Below, one piece after another: positions 52,374 through 63,028 of a stretch of DNA of 64,000 nucleotides (position 1 is the first letter of the stretch; each line of letters begins with the position of its first letter). A program made the position numbers and the translations under genes. A model generated the notes under the pieces. It was not told where the DNA came from. It was given only the letters and a program-made list of their open reading frames with translations, and did not search any database. The DNA comes from Sanguibacter suarezii NBRC 16159. Lineage in GTDB: Bacteria; Actinomycetota; Actinomycetes; Actinomycetales; Cellulomonadaceae. The stretch is from positions 124,001-188,000 of the forward strand of contig NZ_BCRT01000010.1 of the NCBI RefSeq assembly GCF_001552735.1, written 5' to 3'.

Positions 52374-53716
52374 GCGTGGCCGGAGACATACCCGTCGGCC
52401 TCCTCCTCCTGCTCGCAGTCGTGGGCATCGCGCTCGCCGCGATCCTCAGCGCAGGTGAGGCCGCCGTCCTCAGGATCTCTCGCTCGGCGGTCAGCGAGAT
52501 CATCGATCACCGCCCGGACAGCGCCGCGCGCATCCAGCGCCTGGTGGCCGACCCCGGCCACACCGCCGCCGCAGCGGCCTTCGTCCGGGTCTTCGCCGAG
52601 ATGCTCGCGACCGCGTGCATCACCGTGGCCCTGGCCTCGGTGGTGCACCAGTGGTGGCTGGTGCTCATCCTCGCCGTCGTCATCAGCGCTCTCGTCTCGC
52701 TGCTCATCGTGCGGGTCAGCCCGCGCAGCCTCGGGCGGCACCGCCCTGCCCAGACGCTCGTCCTGGTCAGCCGGGTGCTCAGCGTCGTGCTCGCGGTGGC
52801 CGGCGGCGTGACGCGGCTGACCAGCGCGACGCGCACCACCCTGGAGGCCGACGAGTCCCGCGAGCTGCGGGACATGGTCGACCGGGTCAACGACTCCGAC
52901 GTCATCGAGGACGAGGAACGGATGATGCTCCGTTCCGTCTTCGAGCTGGGCAGCACCCTGACCCGGGAGGTCATGGTCCCGCGCACCGACATGGTGACCT
53001 GCGCGGCCACCACTCCGCTGCCCAAGGCGCTCTCCCTCTTCCTGCGCTCGGGGTTCTCCCGGGTGCCGGTCATCGGGGAGTCCGTGGACGACCTGCTGGG
53101 CGTCGTGTACTTCAAGGACGTCGTGCGGGTCCTGCACGACGCCGAGGGCGGGGAGACCCGCCCGGTGACCACGGTCATGCGACCGGCGACCTTCGTGCCG
53201 GAGTCCAAGCCGGTCGACGACCTCATGCGGGAGATGCAGGTCTCCTCCTCGCACATGGCGCTCGTCGTCGACGAGTACGGCGGCATCGCCGGGCTGGTGA
53301 CGATCGAGGACGCGATCGAGGAGATCGTCGGCGAGGTGACCGACGAGCACGACGCCGCCCCACCCGAGGTGGAGGAGGTCTCACCGGGTCAGTTCCGCGT
53401 GCCCTCACGGCTGCCGATCGACTCCCTCGGGGAGCTCTTCGACCTCGAGATCGAAGACGACGACGTGGACACCACCGGCGGCCTGCTCTCCAAGGCGCTG
53501 GGCAAGGTGGCGCTGCCGGGCTCGGCCGCCGACGTCCACGGCCTGCACCTGGTCGCCGAGCAGGTGGAGGGCCGACGTCGCCAGCTGGCGACCGTCCTCG
53601 TCTCGCGCAGCGCCCCCGCGGCCACCGAGACCACACAAGAACGACGAGTACTTGACGACCACCGCGCGAGCGACGACCGCCGCGCGTCCGCAGAACAGCA
53701 GGAGACCGACTCATGA
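52370..53716 (+). CDS. CNNM/CorC-family (hemolysin-like) membrane protein
   Basis: A 448-residue protein: a CNNM transmembrane domain (about 1-170, [14 protein letters not shown]), two CBS domains (about 205-325, [46 protein letters not shown]) and a CorC_HlyC domain (about 345-415). The family is implicated in magnesium or cobalt efflux. The C-terminal tail is Arg/Asp/Glu-rich. It overlaps ybeY and era by 4 bases each. Confidence 0.94.
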   Translation: MSVAGDIPVGLLLLLAVVGIALAAILSAGEAAVLRISRSAVSEIIDHRPDSAARIQRLVADPGHTAAAAAFVRVFAEMLATACITVALASVVHQWWLVLILAVVISALVSLLIVRVSPRSLGRHRPAQTLVLVSRVLSVVLAVAGGVTRLTSATRTTLEADESRELRDMVDRVNDSDVIEDEERMMLRSVFELGSTLTREVMVPRTDMVTCAATTPLPKALSLFLRSGFSRVPVIGESVDDLLGVVYFKDVVRVLHDAEGGETRPVTTVMRPATFVPESKPVDDLMREMQVSSSHMALVVDEYGGIAGLVTIEDAIEEIVGEVTDEHDAAPPEVEEVSPGQFRVPSRLPIDSLGELFDLEIEDDDVDTTGGLLSKALGKVALPGSAADVHGLHLVAEQVEGRRRQLATVLVSRSAPAATETTQERRVLDDHRASDDRRASAEQQETDS

Positions 53717-54660
53717 CCCGTAACACCTCACCCGACACCCAGGTCGGTGGGACGTACCGATCGGGCTTCGCCTGCCTCGTCGGCCGGCCCAACGCCGGGA
53801 AGTCGACGCTCACCAACGCGCTGGTGGGGCAGAAGGTCGCGATCACCTCCGACCGTCCCCAGACCACCCGCCACACCATCCGCGGCATCGTCAACCGGCC
53901 CGACGCCCAGCTCATCCTCGTCGACACCCCCGGCCTGCACCGCCCGCGCACGCTCCTGGGGGAGCGCCTGAACGACCTCGTCCGCGAGACCCTCACCCAG
54001 GTGGACGTCATCGTGTTCTGCCTCCCGGCCGACCAGAAGATCGGCCCGGGCGACCGGTACATCGCCGAGCAGCTCGCCCAGCTGAGCACCGGGCGTCGTC
54101 GCACGCCGATCGTCGCCGTCGTCACCAAGGCAGACCTCGTCACCCGTGAGGAGCTGACCAAGCACCTGCTCAAGGTGAACGAGCTGGGGGAGTGGGCGGA
54201 CATCGTCCCCGTCTCGGCCAAGGGCGAGTTCCAGGTGGACGTGCTCGCCGACGTCCTCGTGGGTCACCTGCCCGAGGGCGCGGTCCTCTACCCCGACGGT
54301 GAGCTGACCGACGAGCCCGAGGCCGTCATGGTCGCCGAGCTGGTCCGTGAGGCCGCCCTCGAGGGCGTACGCCAGGAGCTGCCGCACTCCCTCGCGGTGG
54401 TCGTGGAGGAGATCACCCCGCGCGAGGGCGGGTCGGGCGCCAACCCGCTGCTCGACGTCCGCGTCAACCTCTACGTCGAGCGTGACAGCCAGAAGGCGAT
54501 CATCATCGGCCGCGGCGGGTCGCGGCTGCGGCACGTGGGCACCGAGGCGCGCAAGGGCATCGAAGCGTTGCTCGGCAACCGGATCTACCTCGACCTGCAC
54601 GTCAAGGTGGCCAAGGACTGGCAGCGCGACCCCAACCAGCTGCGCAAGCTCGGCTTCTGA
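53713..54660 (+). CDS. era: GTPase Era
   Basis: A 315-residue GTPase needed for 16S rRNA processing and 30S assembly. G1 is GRPNAGKST (about 24-32), G2 QTTRHTIRG, G3 DTPG, G4 TKAD. The C-terminal KH domain (about 220-315) has AIIIGRGGSRLRHVGTEARKGIEALLG. It is the last gene of the phoH-ybeY-CNNM-era unit; a GC-rich hairpin lies downstream. Confidence 0.97.
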   Translation: MTRNTSPDTQVGGTYRSGFACLVGRPNAGKSTLTNALVGQKVAITSDRPQTTRHTIRGIVNRPDAQLILVDTPGLHRPRTLLGERLNDLVRETLTQVDVIVFCLPADQKIGPGDRYIAEQLAQLSTGRRRTPIVAVVTKADLVTREELTKHLLKVNELGEWADIVPVSAKGEFQVDVLADVLVGHLPEGAVLYPDGELTDEPEAVMVAELVREAALEGVRQELPHSLAVVVEEITPREGGSGANPLLDVRVNLYVERDSQKAIIIGRGGSRLRHVGTEARKGIEALLGNRIYLDLHVKVAKDWQRDPNQLRKLGF

Positions 54661-55003
54661 CCGAGGCCGCCCGGTCCCTCTCGTCTCTCCTCTCGCCCCT
54701 GTGACCTCGCTGTTCGTCGAGGTCATGGGGACCTCTACCCACTCCGCAGGGGTGCGCTCAGGCCCTTCCTGGACATAGTGTCCATGCTGTCATCAGCACC
54801 GCACCGGGCGCCGCCCGGCAGCCCCGCCCTCCGGCGCGGGGCGCCGGAGCTCCGGCGGCCGTGGTCCACGGCTCGCTCCGGCGGGTGGATGGCATAGGCA
54901 CGGCACGTGCGATGTGGGTAGGTTGTCACCGTCATCCACGTGGCACCGTCGCGCGTCCCACGCCGCGGGCACGGTCGCAGACGGTAACGACGAGAGGGAG
55001 ATC
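54661..55003. other. Intergenic region after era
   Basis: A 343-base stretch without a convincing gene. It contains the hairpin at 54829-54849 and a perfect 14-base palindrome GCCGGAG/CTCCGGC (54843-54856) that overlaps the hairpin's right arm, so two alternative folds compete. Short open frames on the minus strand lack ribosome binding sites and coding-like composition. The promoter for the next gene is presumably in the last 100 bases; GAGAGGGAG precedes its start. Confidence 0.6.
54829..54849. terminator. GC-rich hairpin downstream of era
   Basis: CTCCGGCG (54829-54836), loop CGGGG, then CGCCGGAG (54842-54849). Perfect 8-bp stem, 169 bases after the era stop, so its role as the era terminator is not certain. 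Confidence 0.45.
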
Positions 55004-57178
55004 ATGAGTTACGAAGGTCAGGCTCCGCCACCCGGTGGCTACCCGCCCAACGGGCACCAGCAGTCCTCGCAGGGTCCAGGCGAGCACGCCCAGCCAGGAC
55101 AGGCTTCCCCGTCCGGCTACGGTCAGCCCGCGCCCTACCAGCAGCCCGGTCGTCAGGGTGGCCCGTACGCGGGACAGCCGAGCGGCCCCGCACCGGCGCC
55201 GGGCCCCTCGGGCCAGCACGGACAGCAGCCCTCCGGGTCCTACGCCCAGGCTCCCGCCGCACCGCGGCCCAACCCCTTCGCAGGGATCCCCACGTCGGAC
55301 TTCGTCCGGGACGCCATCGCCGCCCTGCTCCTGCTCGTCTCCTTCGCGCTGCCGGTGACCTACGGTCGCGAGTTCGAGGACATCGGTGACCGCTTCCACT
55401 TCGTCGTGATCCTCGTGACGGTCCTCTCGATCGTCTCCCTCACGCTGCCCTACCTCGCCCGAGCGGGCGTGTTCCCGCCGAGCTGGACGGTGCACACCAC
55501 CCGCAAGGCGCGCTTGCTGGCCAACGCGCCGTACGTCGTCGTCGTCCTCGTGTACGTGGTGATGGACATCCTCACCAGCGACGAGATCACCGGACTGGGG
55601 ACGATCTTCGCCCTCGGTCTCGCCGGCGCGGTCCTGGCAGCCCAGCCGCGCCAGTGCGAGATGGGCCCGGAGGACCTCGACCGAGACGTGTCGAAGCTCT
55701 GGTGGTCCATCACCGCGGCCATCGGTGGGTTCATCGCCCTCACCTACGTCGTCTCGCTGATTTTCTTCCTCATCGACATCGGTGACTTCGCAGACTTCTG
55801 GGGAACGGTCGCCGCAGTCGGCGCCGTGCTGGCCTGGATCGTGGCCGTCGCCTTCAGCCTGTGGGCGATCTACGGGACCGTCGTGCTGCGGTCGCCGAGC
55901 TGGCGACTGGTGCTCATCGGCATCGGCGTCATGCTCGTGTGCGCCTTCGTCTTCGGTGCCGGCGAGGGGTCCTCCCTGGTCAAGATCGAGTCGCTGCGCG
56001 TCTTCGGTCTGGGGATCATCCAGCCGCTCAGCCTGGAGGAGGGCCTCGGGGCGATCTTCGTCCCCGCCGCCGCTGCTGCCGCTGCGGCGCCTGCCACGCT
56101 GCGCGCCCTGTCCCGCGAGCCGCGGTCCACGACGTGGATCTTCACCGCTGTGCACGGCTTCGACTACATCGCCCTGCTCGCCGCGGCCACCGTGGTCACG
56201 TCCGCGCTGCTGTTCTTCGTGGACGTCGTCGATCGGTCCACCGGCGTCCTGGTCACCACCATCGTGCTGGGCCTGCTGATCCTCGCCGTGGCGCTCTACG
56301 CCCGGCTCTCGCTGGCCAAGAACCTCTCCGCCAGCCGGATCCTCGCTCTCGGCGCCGCCGGGGTCACCTTCGTCCTCGGCCTGGTCATCGTCATCATGGT
56401 GCCCGAGGAGGCCTTCGGGGACGGGAAGTACATCACCGTGGGCCACCTTCTCCTCGCCTTCGGTCTGCCCGTCCTCGTAGCGATCGCGCTGACGGTGCCG
56501 AAGGACGTGCGCGAGTACTTCGCCTCCCACCGCCCCGTCGGCCAGGGCGCGACGAACGCCGCGTACCAGTGGGCCGCACCCCAGGGGCAGGCACCCGGCT
56601 ACCAGTACCCCGGTCAGGCCGGTGCTCCCGCAGGACCCGGTGCTCCGGGTGGGGCGGGCGCACCGGGTGGCTACGGCGCGCCCGGCCAGGCGCCCCAGGC
56701 CTACGGCGCACCTGCCCAGGCCGGGCCGTGGCAGACCCAGGGGGCTGGCGGTAACGCACCGCAGGCTCCCCAGCCCCAGCAGCAGGCTCCGCAGCAGCAG
56801 CCCCAGCAGCACGTCGCGCAGTCTGAGCCGGTGCAGCCGGTGCAGCCTGAGCCCGTGCAGGACGTCTCGCACGAGACGGCCCCGCACGAGACGGCCCCGC
56901 ACGAGACGGCCCCGCAGCCGGCGGACCCGTCGCACCGTGAGGAGCCCGTCTCCGAGGTGACCGAGGTCGTCGAGGCTCCCACGAGCAGCGGCTTCACCGC
57001 CGCTCAGGCGCTCGACCCGAGCACCCCGGGTGCCGTCCTGGCCCAGATCGTCCAGGACGCTCCTGAGCTGCGCGCCCAGGTGGCGGCGAACCCGTCGACC
57101 TACCCGGCGCTGCTGGGCTGGCTCTCCCAGCTCGGCGACCCTGAGGTGGACGAGGCGCTGCGCCGCCGCGAGCACTGA
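55004..57178 (+). CDS. Polytopic membrane protein with Gly/Pro/Gln tails and C-terminal LRV module
   Basis: A 724-residue protein of unknown function. The first 95 residues are rich in Pro, Gly, Gln and Tyr (QPAPYQQPGRQGGPYAGQ). A central region (about 105-505) has roughly ten membrane helices. The following cytosolic tail is Gly/Ala/Pro-rich, then Gln/Pro-rich, with HETAP three times (about 623-637). The last 60 residues, QALDPSTPGAVLAQIVQDAP to LGDPEVDEALRRRE, form a leucine-rich-repeat-variant (LRV) module. The next gene starts with the same module. GAGAGGGAG precedes the ATG at 55004. Confidence 0.82.
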   Translation: MSYEGQAPPPGGYPPNGHQQSSQGPGEHAQPGQASPSGYGQPAPYQQPGRQGGPYAGQPSGPAPAPGPSGQHGQQPSGSYAQAPAAPRPNPFAGIPTSDFVRDAIAALLLLVSFALPVTYGREFEDIGDRFHFVVILVTVLSIVSLTLPYLARAGVFPPSWTVHTTRKARLLANAPYVVVVLVYVVMDILTSDEITGLGTIFALGLAGAVLAAQPRQCEMGPEDLDRDVSKLWWSITAAIGGFIALTYVVSLIFFLIDIGDFADFWGTVAAVGAVLAWIVAVAFSLWAIYGTVVLRSPSWRLVLIGIGVMLVCAFVFGAGEGSSLVKIESLRVFGLGIIQPLSLEEGLGAIFVPAAAAAAAAPATLRALSREPRSTTWIFTAVHGFDYIALLAAATVVTSALLFFVDVVDRSTGVLVTTIVLGLLILAVALYARLSLAKNLSASRILALGAAGVTFVLGLVIVIMVPEEAFGDGKYITVGHLLLAFGLPVLVAIALTVPKDVREYFASHRPVGQGATNAAYQWAAPQGQAPGYQYPGQAGAPAGPGAPGGAGAPGGYGAPGQAPQAYGAPAQAGPWQTQGAGGNAPQAPQPQQQAPQQQPQQHVAQSEPVQPVQPEPVQDVSHETAPHETAPHETAPQPADPSHREEPVSEVTEVVEAPTSSGFTAAQALDPSTPGAVLAQIVQDAPELRAQVAANPSTYPALLGWLSQLGDPEVDEALRRREH
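56870..56914 (+). repeat. 15-base tandem repeat, three copies
   Basis: CACGAGACGGCCCCG occurs three times in a row and encodes HETAP repeats in the linker before the LRV module. All three copies are identical in DNA, which suggests recent expansion. Confidence 0.9.
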
Positions 57179-57194
57179 GGAACCCCTGCAGTCC

Positions 57195-57235
57195 GGGGCA
57201 GGAGGCCGTCCGCCAGACGGCCGGCCTCCTGCCCC
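57195..57235 (+). terminator. Strong hairpin between the two LRV genes
   Basis: GGGGCAGGAGGCCG (57195-57208) pairs perfectly with CGGCCTCCTGCCCC (57222-57235), 14 bp, 16 bases after the stop at 57178. Confidence 0.75.
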
Positions 57236-57325
57236 CACCCCACCTGCCCGGCCCCGCCCCACCTGCCCGGCCCTGCCCCACCCTGCTCCGCCCAGCCCGC
57301 TCTGCCCACCCCGCCCCTGCGTCCA
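57235..57325 (+). repeat. C-rich tract with imperfect repeats
   Basis: About 90 bases made largely of CCC and CCCC runs, with a repeated CCCCACCTGCCCGGCC. Almost no A on this strand. The complementary strand is G-run-rich and could form quadruplexes. It lies between the hairpin and the next gene's start. Confidence 0.8.
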
Positions 57326-57351
57326 CCGGCAACCAGAGAAGACAGGTAGCA

Positions 57352-59208
57352 ATGACCAACCCGAGCGACTACACCCTCGCGCAGGCCGCTGACCCCTCCA
57401 CCCCGGCTGCGCTCCTGGGCGAGATCGCCACGCACCGCCCGGACCTGCGCCCTGCCATCGCCGCGAACCCGACTGCGTACCCCGAGCTGTTGGACTGGCT
57501 CAGGGCCTTCGGCGATCCCACGATCGACGCGGCGCTGGCCGCTCGCGGCGCGGCTCCCGCGGCGGGGTACGGATATGGCACCCCGGCCCAGGATCCGTCC
57601 GTGACCCAGCCCCTCCCGAGCGGGTACGGCGCCTACGGTGTCAGCCCCACGACACCCTCCACGACACCGTCGACGGGGGAGCAGGCCAGCCAGTGGGGCC
57701 CGCCCGCTGCCGAGCAGACGGCCGCGTGGGGACAGCAGCCTCCCGCTGGCCAGGGTGCATGGAACCAGCAGCAGGACCCCGCAGGCCAGGCCGCATGGGG
57801 ACAGCAGCCTCCCGCCGGCCAGGGCGCATGGAACCAGCAGCAGGACCCCGCATGGGGACAGCAGCCGGCCGGTGCCGCGAGCACGGCGTGGAGCCAGCCC
57901 CAGCCCCAGCCCAAGGCGTCGTCGCGCCGCGGCCTGTGGATCGGCGTGTCGGTGGTCGGCGTGCTCGTGGTCGCTGGTGCTGCTTTCGCGGCCAACGCCC
58001 TCTGGTTCTCCAAGGTCGGCGGGGCCAAGACCCCCGAGGCGGCAGTCACCCAGATGATGGACGCAGCAGTGTCCAAGGACCTGGTCGCGCTCTACGGCGT
58101 CACCTCTCCCTCGGAGTTCGAGAGCGCGACGACGGGCATGAGCCTGTTCATGGACCGGATGAGCGAAGACAGCGACCTCGACACCGGGGCGCTCAAGGAC
58201 GTGTACGAGGACTACCTCGAGGCCTTCGACCTGAGCATGGACGGCCTGGAGGTCGAGGTCGAGGAGATCGAGGACGGCCTGGCAAAGGTGTCCGTCGTCG
58301 CCGGTGAGCTGACCATCGACGCCGACGCCGAGGAACTCAGCGACGCCACGATCGCCGCGATGGACCAGCTCGAGAGCGGGCCCATGTCCGAGCTCTTCGC
58401 GCTGAGCGGGACCTCGATGCCCACCGACGCCGAGGTCCGCGAGGAGATGAACACTGCCGTCGCCGAGACCTTCCCGGTCGACGTCTCCGCCGCTGACCTC
58501 GAGGACCCGTTCCTCATGGTCGTGCGTGAGGGCGGGAGCTGGTACGTCAGCCCCATGCTCACCATGCTCGAGTACGGAGCGGTCGCCGAGGGCGTCGAGC
58601 GCGGCTCGCTGCCCGCGAGCGACCTCGCCGGTCAGTTCGACAGCCCGGAGGCTGCCGCCGACGGGCTCGTGGACTCCATCACGGAGTACCTGTCCACCGG
58701 CGACGAGTCCGCGCTCCTGTCCACGCTCCCGCTGGCCGACCGCCGCGCGCTGTCCCTGTACGGGAACTTCGACGAGATCGACGTGGCCGAGCTCGCCGAG
58801 CTGCAGGAGCTTCTCGAGACCAGCACCATCGACGCGTCCTTCGCCGTCCGCGACGAGGACGACGGCGTCGCCTGGCTGCAGCTGGAGACCTTCAGCTTCA
58901 CCGGTGAGTTCGACGGTGTCGCCAGCACCCTCGAGCTCGACGGCGAGTGTGTCTCGGCCGACGTCGACGGACAGGCGATCAACGCCTGCCTCGACGACAT
59001 CCCGGCGCTCAAGGAGCTGGGTCTGGGCGACCTCTCGCTCATCGCGGTCGAGGAGGACGGCGGCTGGTACATCTCCTACGCCGGGACCGTGGGAGACGCC
59101 TCCGGCGTCGTGCTGGCCAACGTGATGCGTCTGTACGAGGAGGGCAAGCTCACCGACATGCAGTGGTGGTCGGACAACCTCGGCATCCTCGGCGACGAGC
59201 TGTTCTGA
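57352..59208 (+). CDS. Single-pass protein with N-terminal LRV module and large extracytoplasmic domain
   Basis: A 618-residue protein of unknown function. Residues 5-65 are an LRV module (AADPSTPAALLGEIATHRPD, RPAIAANPTAYPELLDWL), homologous to the end of the upstream protein. Residues 75-190 are Gln/Pro/Trp-rich, with AWGQQPPAGQGAWNQQQDP repeated. One transmembrane helix at about 198-222 (GVSVVGVLVVAGAAFAANALWF) follows basic SSRRGLW, and the remaining 390 acidic residues should be outside. The outer part seems to hold two similar halves, each with an SWYVSP/GWYISY-like strand. AGAAGACAGG precedes the ATG. Confidence 0.82.
   Translation: MTNPSDYTLAQAADPSTPAALLGEIATHRPDLRPAIAANPTAYPELLDWLRAFGDPTIDAALAARGAAPAAGYGYGTPAQDPSVTQPLPSGYGAYGVSPTTPSTTPSTGEQASQWGPPAAEQTAAWGQQPPAGQGAWNQQQDPAGQAAWGQQPPAGQGAWNQQQDPAWGQQPAGAASTAWSQPQPQPKASSRRGLWIGVSVVGVLVVAGAAFAANALWFSKVGGAKTPEAAVTQMMDAAVSKDLVALYGVTSPSEFESATTGMSLFMDRMSEDSDLDTGALKDVYEDYLEAFDLSMDGLEVEVEEIEDGLAKVSVVAGELTIDADAEELSDATIAAMDQLESGPMSELFALSGTSMPTDAEVREEMNTAVAETFPVDVSAADLEDPFLMVVREGGSWYVSPMLTMLEYGAVAEGVERGSLPASDLAGQFDSPEAAADGLVDSITEYLSTGDESALLSTLPLADRRALSLYGNFDEIDVAELAELQELLETSTIDASFAVRDEDDGVAWLQLETFSFTGEFDGVASTLELDGECVSADVDGQAINACLDDIPALKELGLGDLSLIAVEEDGGWYISYAGTVGDASGVVLANVMRLYEEGKLTDMQWWSDNLGILGDELF
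57721..57858 (+). repeat. 69-base direct repeat in the Gln-rich region
   Basis: The unit beginning at 57721 (GCCGCGTGGGGACAGCAGCC) recurs at 57790 with few changes, and part of it appears a third time near 57850. Both copies read in frame as AAWGQQPPAGQGAWNQQQDP. Confidence 0.85.
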
Positions 59209-59214
59209 GGGGCG

Positions 59215-59251
59215 GGCGCCAGCGTGTCCTGCCTCGTGGACCGCTGGCGCC
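59215..59251 (+). terminator. Hairpin after the second LRV gene
   Basis: GGCGCCAGCG (59215-59224) pairs perfectly with CGCTGGCGCC (59242-59251); GTCC and GGAC extend it inward after a one-base bulge. It begins 7 bases after the stop at 59208. Confidence 0.75.
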
Positions 59252-59269
59252 ACCGCTCCGCAGGGGGAG

Positions 59270-59275
59270 TACAGT
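59270..59275 (+). promoter_or_regulatory. -10-like element for the leuL-leuA transcript
   Basis: TACAGT ends 7 bases before the GTG of the leader peptide at 59283, so the leader would be translated from a leaderless 5' end. Confidence 0.5.
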
Positions 59276-59282
59276 GTTTTTC

Positions 59283-59339
59283 GTGAAGCGTGCTCAGCAG
59301 GTGTCCCTGCTCCTTCTGTGCCGCGACGGGGCCTCGTAG
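59283..59339 (+). CDS. leuL: Leucine leader peptide (leuA attenuator)
   Basis: An 18-codon open frame, GTG to TAG, encoding MKRAQQVSLLLLCRDGAS. Four consecutive leucine codons (CTG CTC CTT CTG) are the hallmark of a leu-operon leader. In actinobacteria leuA is often controlled by such peptides: ribosomes that stall at the Leu codons when Leu-tRNA is scarce change downstream folding. The gene lies 84 bases upstream of leuA, and overlapping hairpins follow. Confidence 0.85.
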   Translation: MKRAQQVSLLLLCRDGAS

Positions 59340-59389
59340 GCCGGTTCCTCGTCGCGGTGGTTGGTGTGCCGGCTCGTAGGACCCACACC
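59321..59389 (+). promoter_or_regulatory. Attenuator hairpins between leuL and leuA
   Basis: CCGCGACG (59321-59328) pairs with CGTCGCGG (59350-59357), enclosing GGCCT/AGGCC (59330-59334 with 59338-59342). A later hairpin pairs GGTGTG (59363-59368) with CACACC (59384-59389). CTCGTAGG occurs at 59333-59340 and again at 59373-59380. The first stem begins inside the leader reading frame, so a stalled or released ribosome would change whether it forms. Confidence 0.6.
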
Positions 59390-59417
59390 CACACGCAGCA
59401 AGAGACCGAAGGATTGA

Positions 59418-61175
<1,758 letters not shown>

Positions 61176-61182
61176 CAGCCGC

Positions 61183-61214
61183 CACCGGGCCCGCACAGTT
61201 GTGCGGGTCTGGTG
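61183..61214 (+). terminator. Hairpin after leuA
   Basis: Bases 61183-61196 pair with 61201-61214 over 14 bp, including two G-T pairs, around an AGTT loop. The core is CCCGCAC/GTGCGGG. It begins 8 bases after the leuA stop. Confidence 0.8.
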
Positions 61215-61256
61215 ACGGAGGGCGCGTGGCATGCCGGACCAGCGGCCGCGATGGCG

Positions 61257-61262
61257 GACAAT
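61257..61262 (+). promoter_or_regulatory. -10-like element predicting a leaderless recO mRNA
   Basis: GACAAT ends 6 bases before the GTG at 61269 and sits in the same GACAATGGACC string as before tdk. Confidence 0.5.
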
Positions 61263-61268
61263 GGACCT

Positions 61269-62135
61269 GTGGTCCTGTATCGAGACGAGGCGTTGGTTCT
61301 GCGCACCCACAAGCTGGGTGAGGCAGACCGCATCATCACGTTCCTGACCCGCGAGCACGGCAAGGTCCGGGCCGTGGGCAAGGGGGTGCGCCGCACCTCC
61401 TCGAAGTTCGGCGCCCGCCTCGAGCCGTTCATGTTCGTCGATGTCCAGCTGCACGTCGGGCGCAGCCTGGACATCGTCACCCAGGTCGAGACGGTCGAGC
61501 CCTACGCCCGTGCCATCTGCGAGGACTACGGTCTGTACACCGCAGGCGCGGTCATGCTCGAGACCGCCGATCGTCTCGTCGACGCCGAGCGCGAGCCCGC
61601 CCTCCAGCAGTTCTGGCTGCTCGCCGGAGCGCTGCGCGCACTGTCCTCGCGGGCTCACGCCCCTGGCCTGGTCCTGGACTCCTACCTGCTGCGCGGCCTG
61701 GCCGTGGCCGGGTGGGCACCGACCTTCGCCGACTGTGCGCGGTGCGGCGAGGTGGGCCCGCACCGCGCCTTCTCCGTCGCCCAGGGCGGCACGGTGTGCT
61801 CGCGGTGCCGCCCGCCGGGCTCGACCGCCCCGGCGCCGGAGACCATCGAGCTGCTCGCAGCCCTGCTCAGCGGTGACTGGTCGGTGGCCGACGCCACCGG
61901 TGAGCGCACCCGGCGCGAGGCCAACGGCCTCGTCGCTGCGTATAGCCAGTTCCACCTGGAACGGTCGCTGCGCTCACTGCGGATGGTCGACCGCGCCGAC
62001 CCCGGCGGGACCCCCGCACCGACGCCGGCGCCAACCGCAGCACCGACCCCCGCACCGACCGCCGCCCCCGACTCCTCGTCCTCCGGTCCCACCGGCGACG
62101 TCCCCGTGGCAGCCGCCACCCCAGCCGACAACTGA
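61269..62135 (+). CDS. recO: DNA repair protein RecO
   Basis: A 288-residue mediator that loads RecA with RecR in the RecFOR pathway. The OB-fold N terminus reads [21 protein letters not shown] and [16 protein letters not shown] zinc site is made by CARCGEVG and VCSRCR (about 157-180). The C-terminal tail after residue 245 is a Pro/Thr/Ala repeat ([12 protein letters not shown]) with no family equivalent. GTG at 61269 matches the usual RecO start; an in-frame ATG at 61251 is less likely. Confidence 0.93.
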   Translation: MVLYRDEALVLRTHKLGEADRIITFLTREHGKVRAVGKGVRRTSSKFGARLEPFMFVDVQLHVGRSLDIVTQVETVEPYARAICEDYGLYTAGAVMLETADRLVDAEREPALQQFWLLAGALRALSSRAHAPGLVLDSYLLRGLAVAGWAPTFADCARCGEVGPHRAFSVAQGGTVCSRCRPPGSTAPAPETIELLAALLSGDWSVADATGERTRREANGLVAAYSQFHLERSLRSLRMVDRADPGGTPAPTPAPTAAPTPAPTAAPDSSSSGPTGDVPVAAATPADN

Positions 62136-62146
62136 GAGGTCCCGCC

Positions 62147-63028
62147 ATGGTCCGCGGCCGCAGAGCTGCTCAGGGTGCCACGCCACCCGCCGCCCCCGTC
62201 CCCCCGCCGCCGCACCCCTCGGGCGCTGTGGCGCCGTCCATCCCGGCGGAGTTCGTGCCCAAGCACGTCGCCGTCGTCATGGACGGTAACGGCCGGTGGG
62301 CCAACGCGCGCGGGCTGCCGCGCACGGCCGGGCACGAGGCGGGGGAGGCCGCCCTGCTCGACGTCGTGGCAGGAGCGATCGAGGTGGGCGTCACGCACGT
62401 GTCCGCCTACGCCTTCTCGACCGAGAACTGGAAGCGCTCGCCCGAGGAGGTGCGCTTCCTCATGGGCTTCAGCCGGGACGTGCTGCGCCGCCAGCGGGAC
62501 ACCATGAGCTCGTGGGGTGTCCGGGTGCGCTGGGCCGGGCGCCGGCCCCGGTTGTGGCGCTCGGTGATCAAGGAGCTGGAGACGGCGGAGGAGATGACCG
62601 CCGAGAACACCGTCTGCACCTTGACCATGTGCATCAACTACGGTGGCCGCGCCGAGATCGCCGACGCTGCCAAGGCCATCGCCCACGAGGTCGCCGCGGG
62701 GCGGCTGGACCCGGACAAGATCACCGAGAAGACCGTCGCGCGGTTCCTCGACGAGCCGGAGCTGCCCGACGTCGACCTGTTCCTGCGGTCCTCGGGGGAG
62801 CAGCGGATCTCGAACTTCATGATCTGGCAGTCCGCCTACGCCGAGCTCGTCTTCCTGCCCGAGCCGTGGCCCGAGGTGGACCGGCGCAGCCTGTGGCGCG
62901 CTGTGGAGGAGTACGCCAGCCGCGACCGACGCTACGGCGGCGCGGTCGACCTGGCAGCCCAGGAGGCCGCTGCGGAGGCTGTCGAGGAGGCCGCCGCCGA
63001 CGCCGAGGCAGTCGTGGAGTCCCGCTGA
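62147..63028 (+). CDS. uppS: Isoprenyl (undecaprenyl-type) diphosphate synthase
   Basis: Cis-prenyltransferase that builds the long-chain lipid carrier diphosphate for cell-wall synthesis from IPP. The 293-residue protein has [19 protein letters not shown] (about 41-59) with the catalytic Asp, [15 protein letters not shown], and [24 protein letters not shown] (about 205-228). The N terminus has a Pro-rich extension, and the last 25 residues are Ala/Glu-rich. It follows recO by 11 bases, the standard actinobacterial order. Confidence 0.95.
   Translation: MVRGRRAAQGATPPAAPVPPPPHPSGAVAPSIPAEFVPKHVAVVMDGNGRWANARGLPRTAGHEAGEAALLDVVAGAIEVGVTHVSAYAFSTENWKRSPEEVRFLMGFSRDVLRRQRDTMSSWGVRVRWAGRRPRLWRSVIKELETAEEMTAENTVCTLTMCINYGGRAEIADAAKAIAHEVAAGRLDPDKITEKTVARFLDEPELPDVDLFLRSSGEQRISNFMIWQSAYAELVFLPEPWPEVDRRSLWRAVEEYASRDRRYGGAVDLAAQEAAAEAVEEAAADAEAVVESR

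Noticed and set aside
54735-54935. Small minus-strand gene in the gap after era
   Set aside because: It crosses the terminator-like hairpin, has no ribosome binding site and gives an Arg/Pro/Gly-rich translation without similarity to known small proteins.
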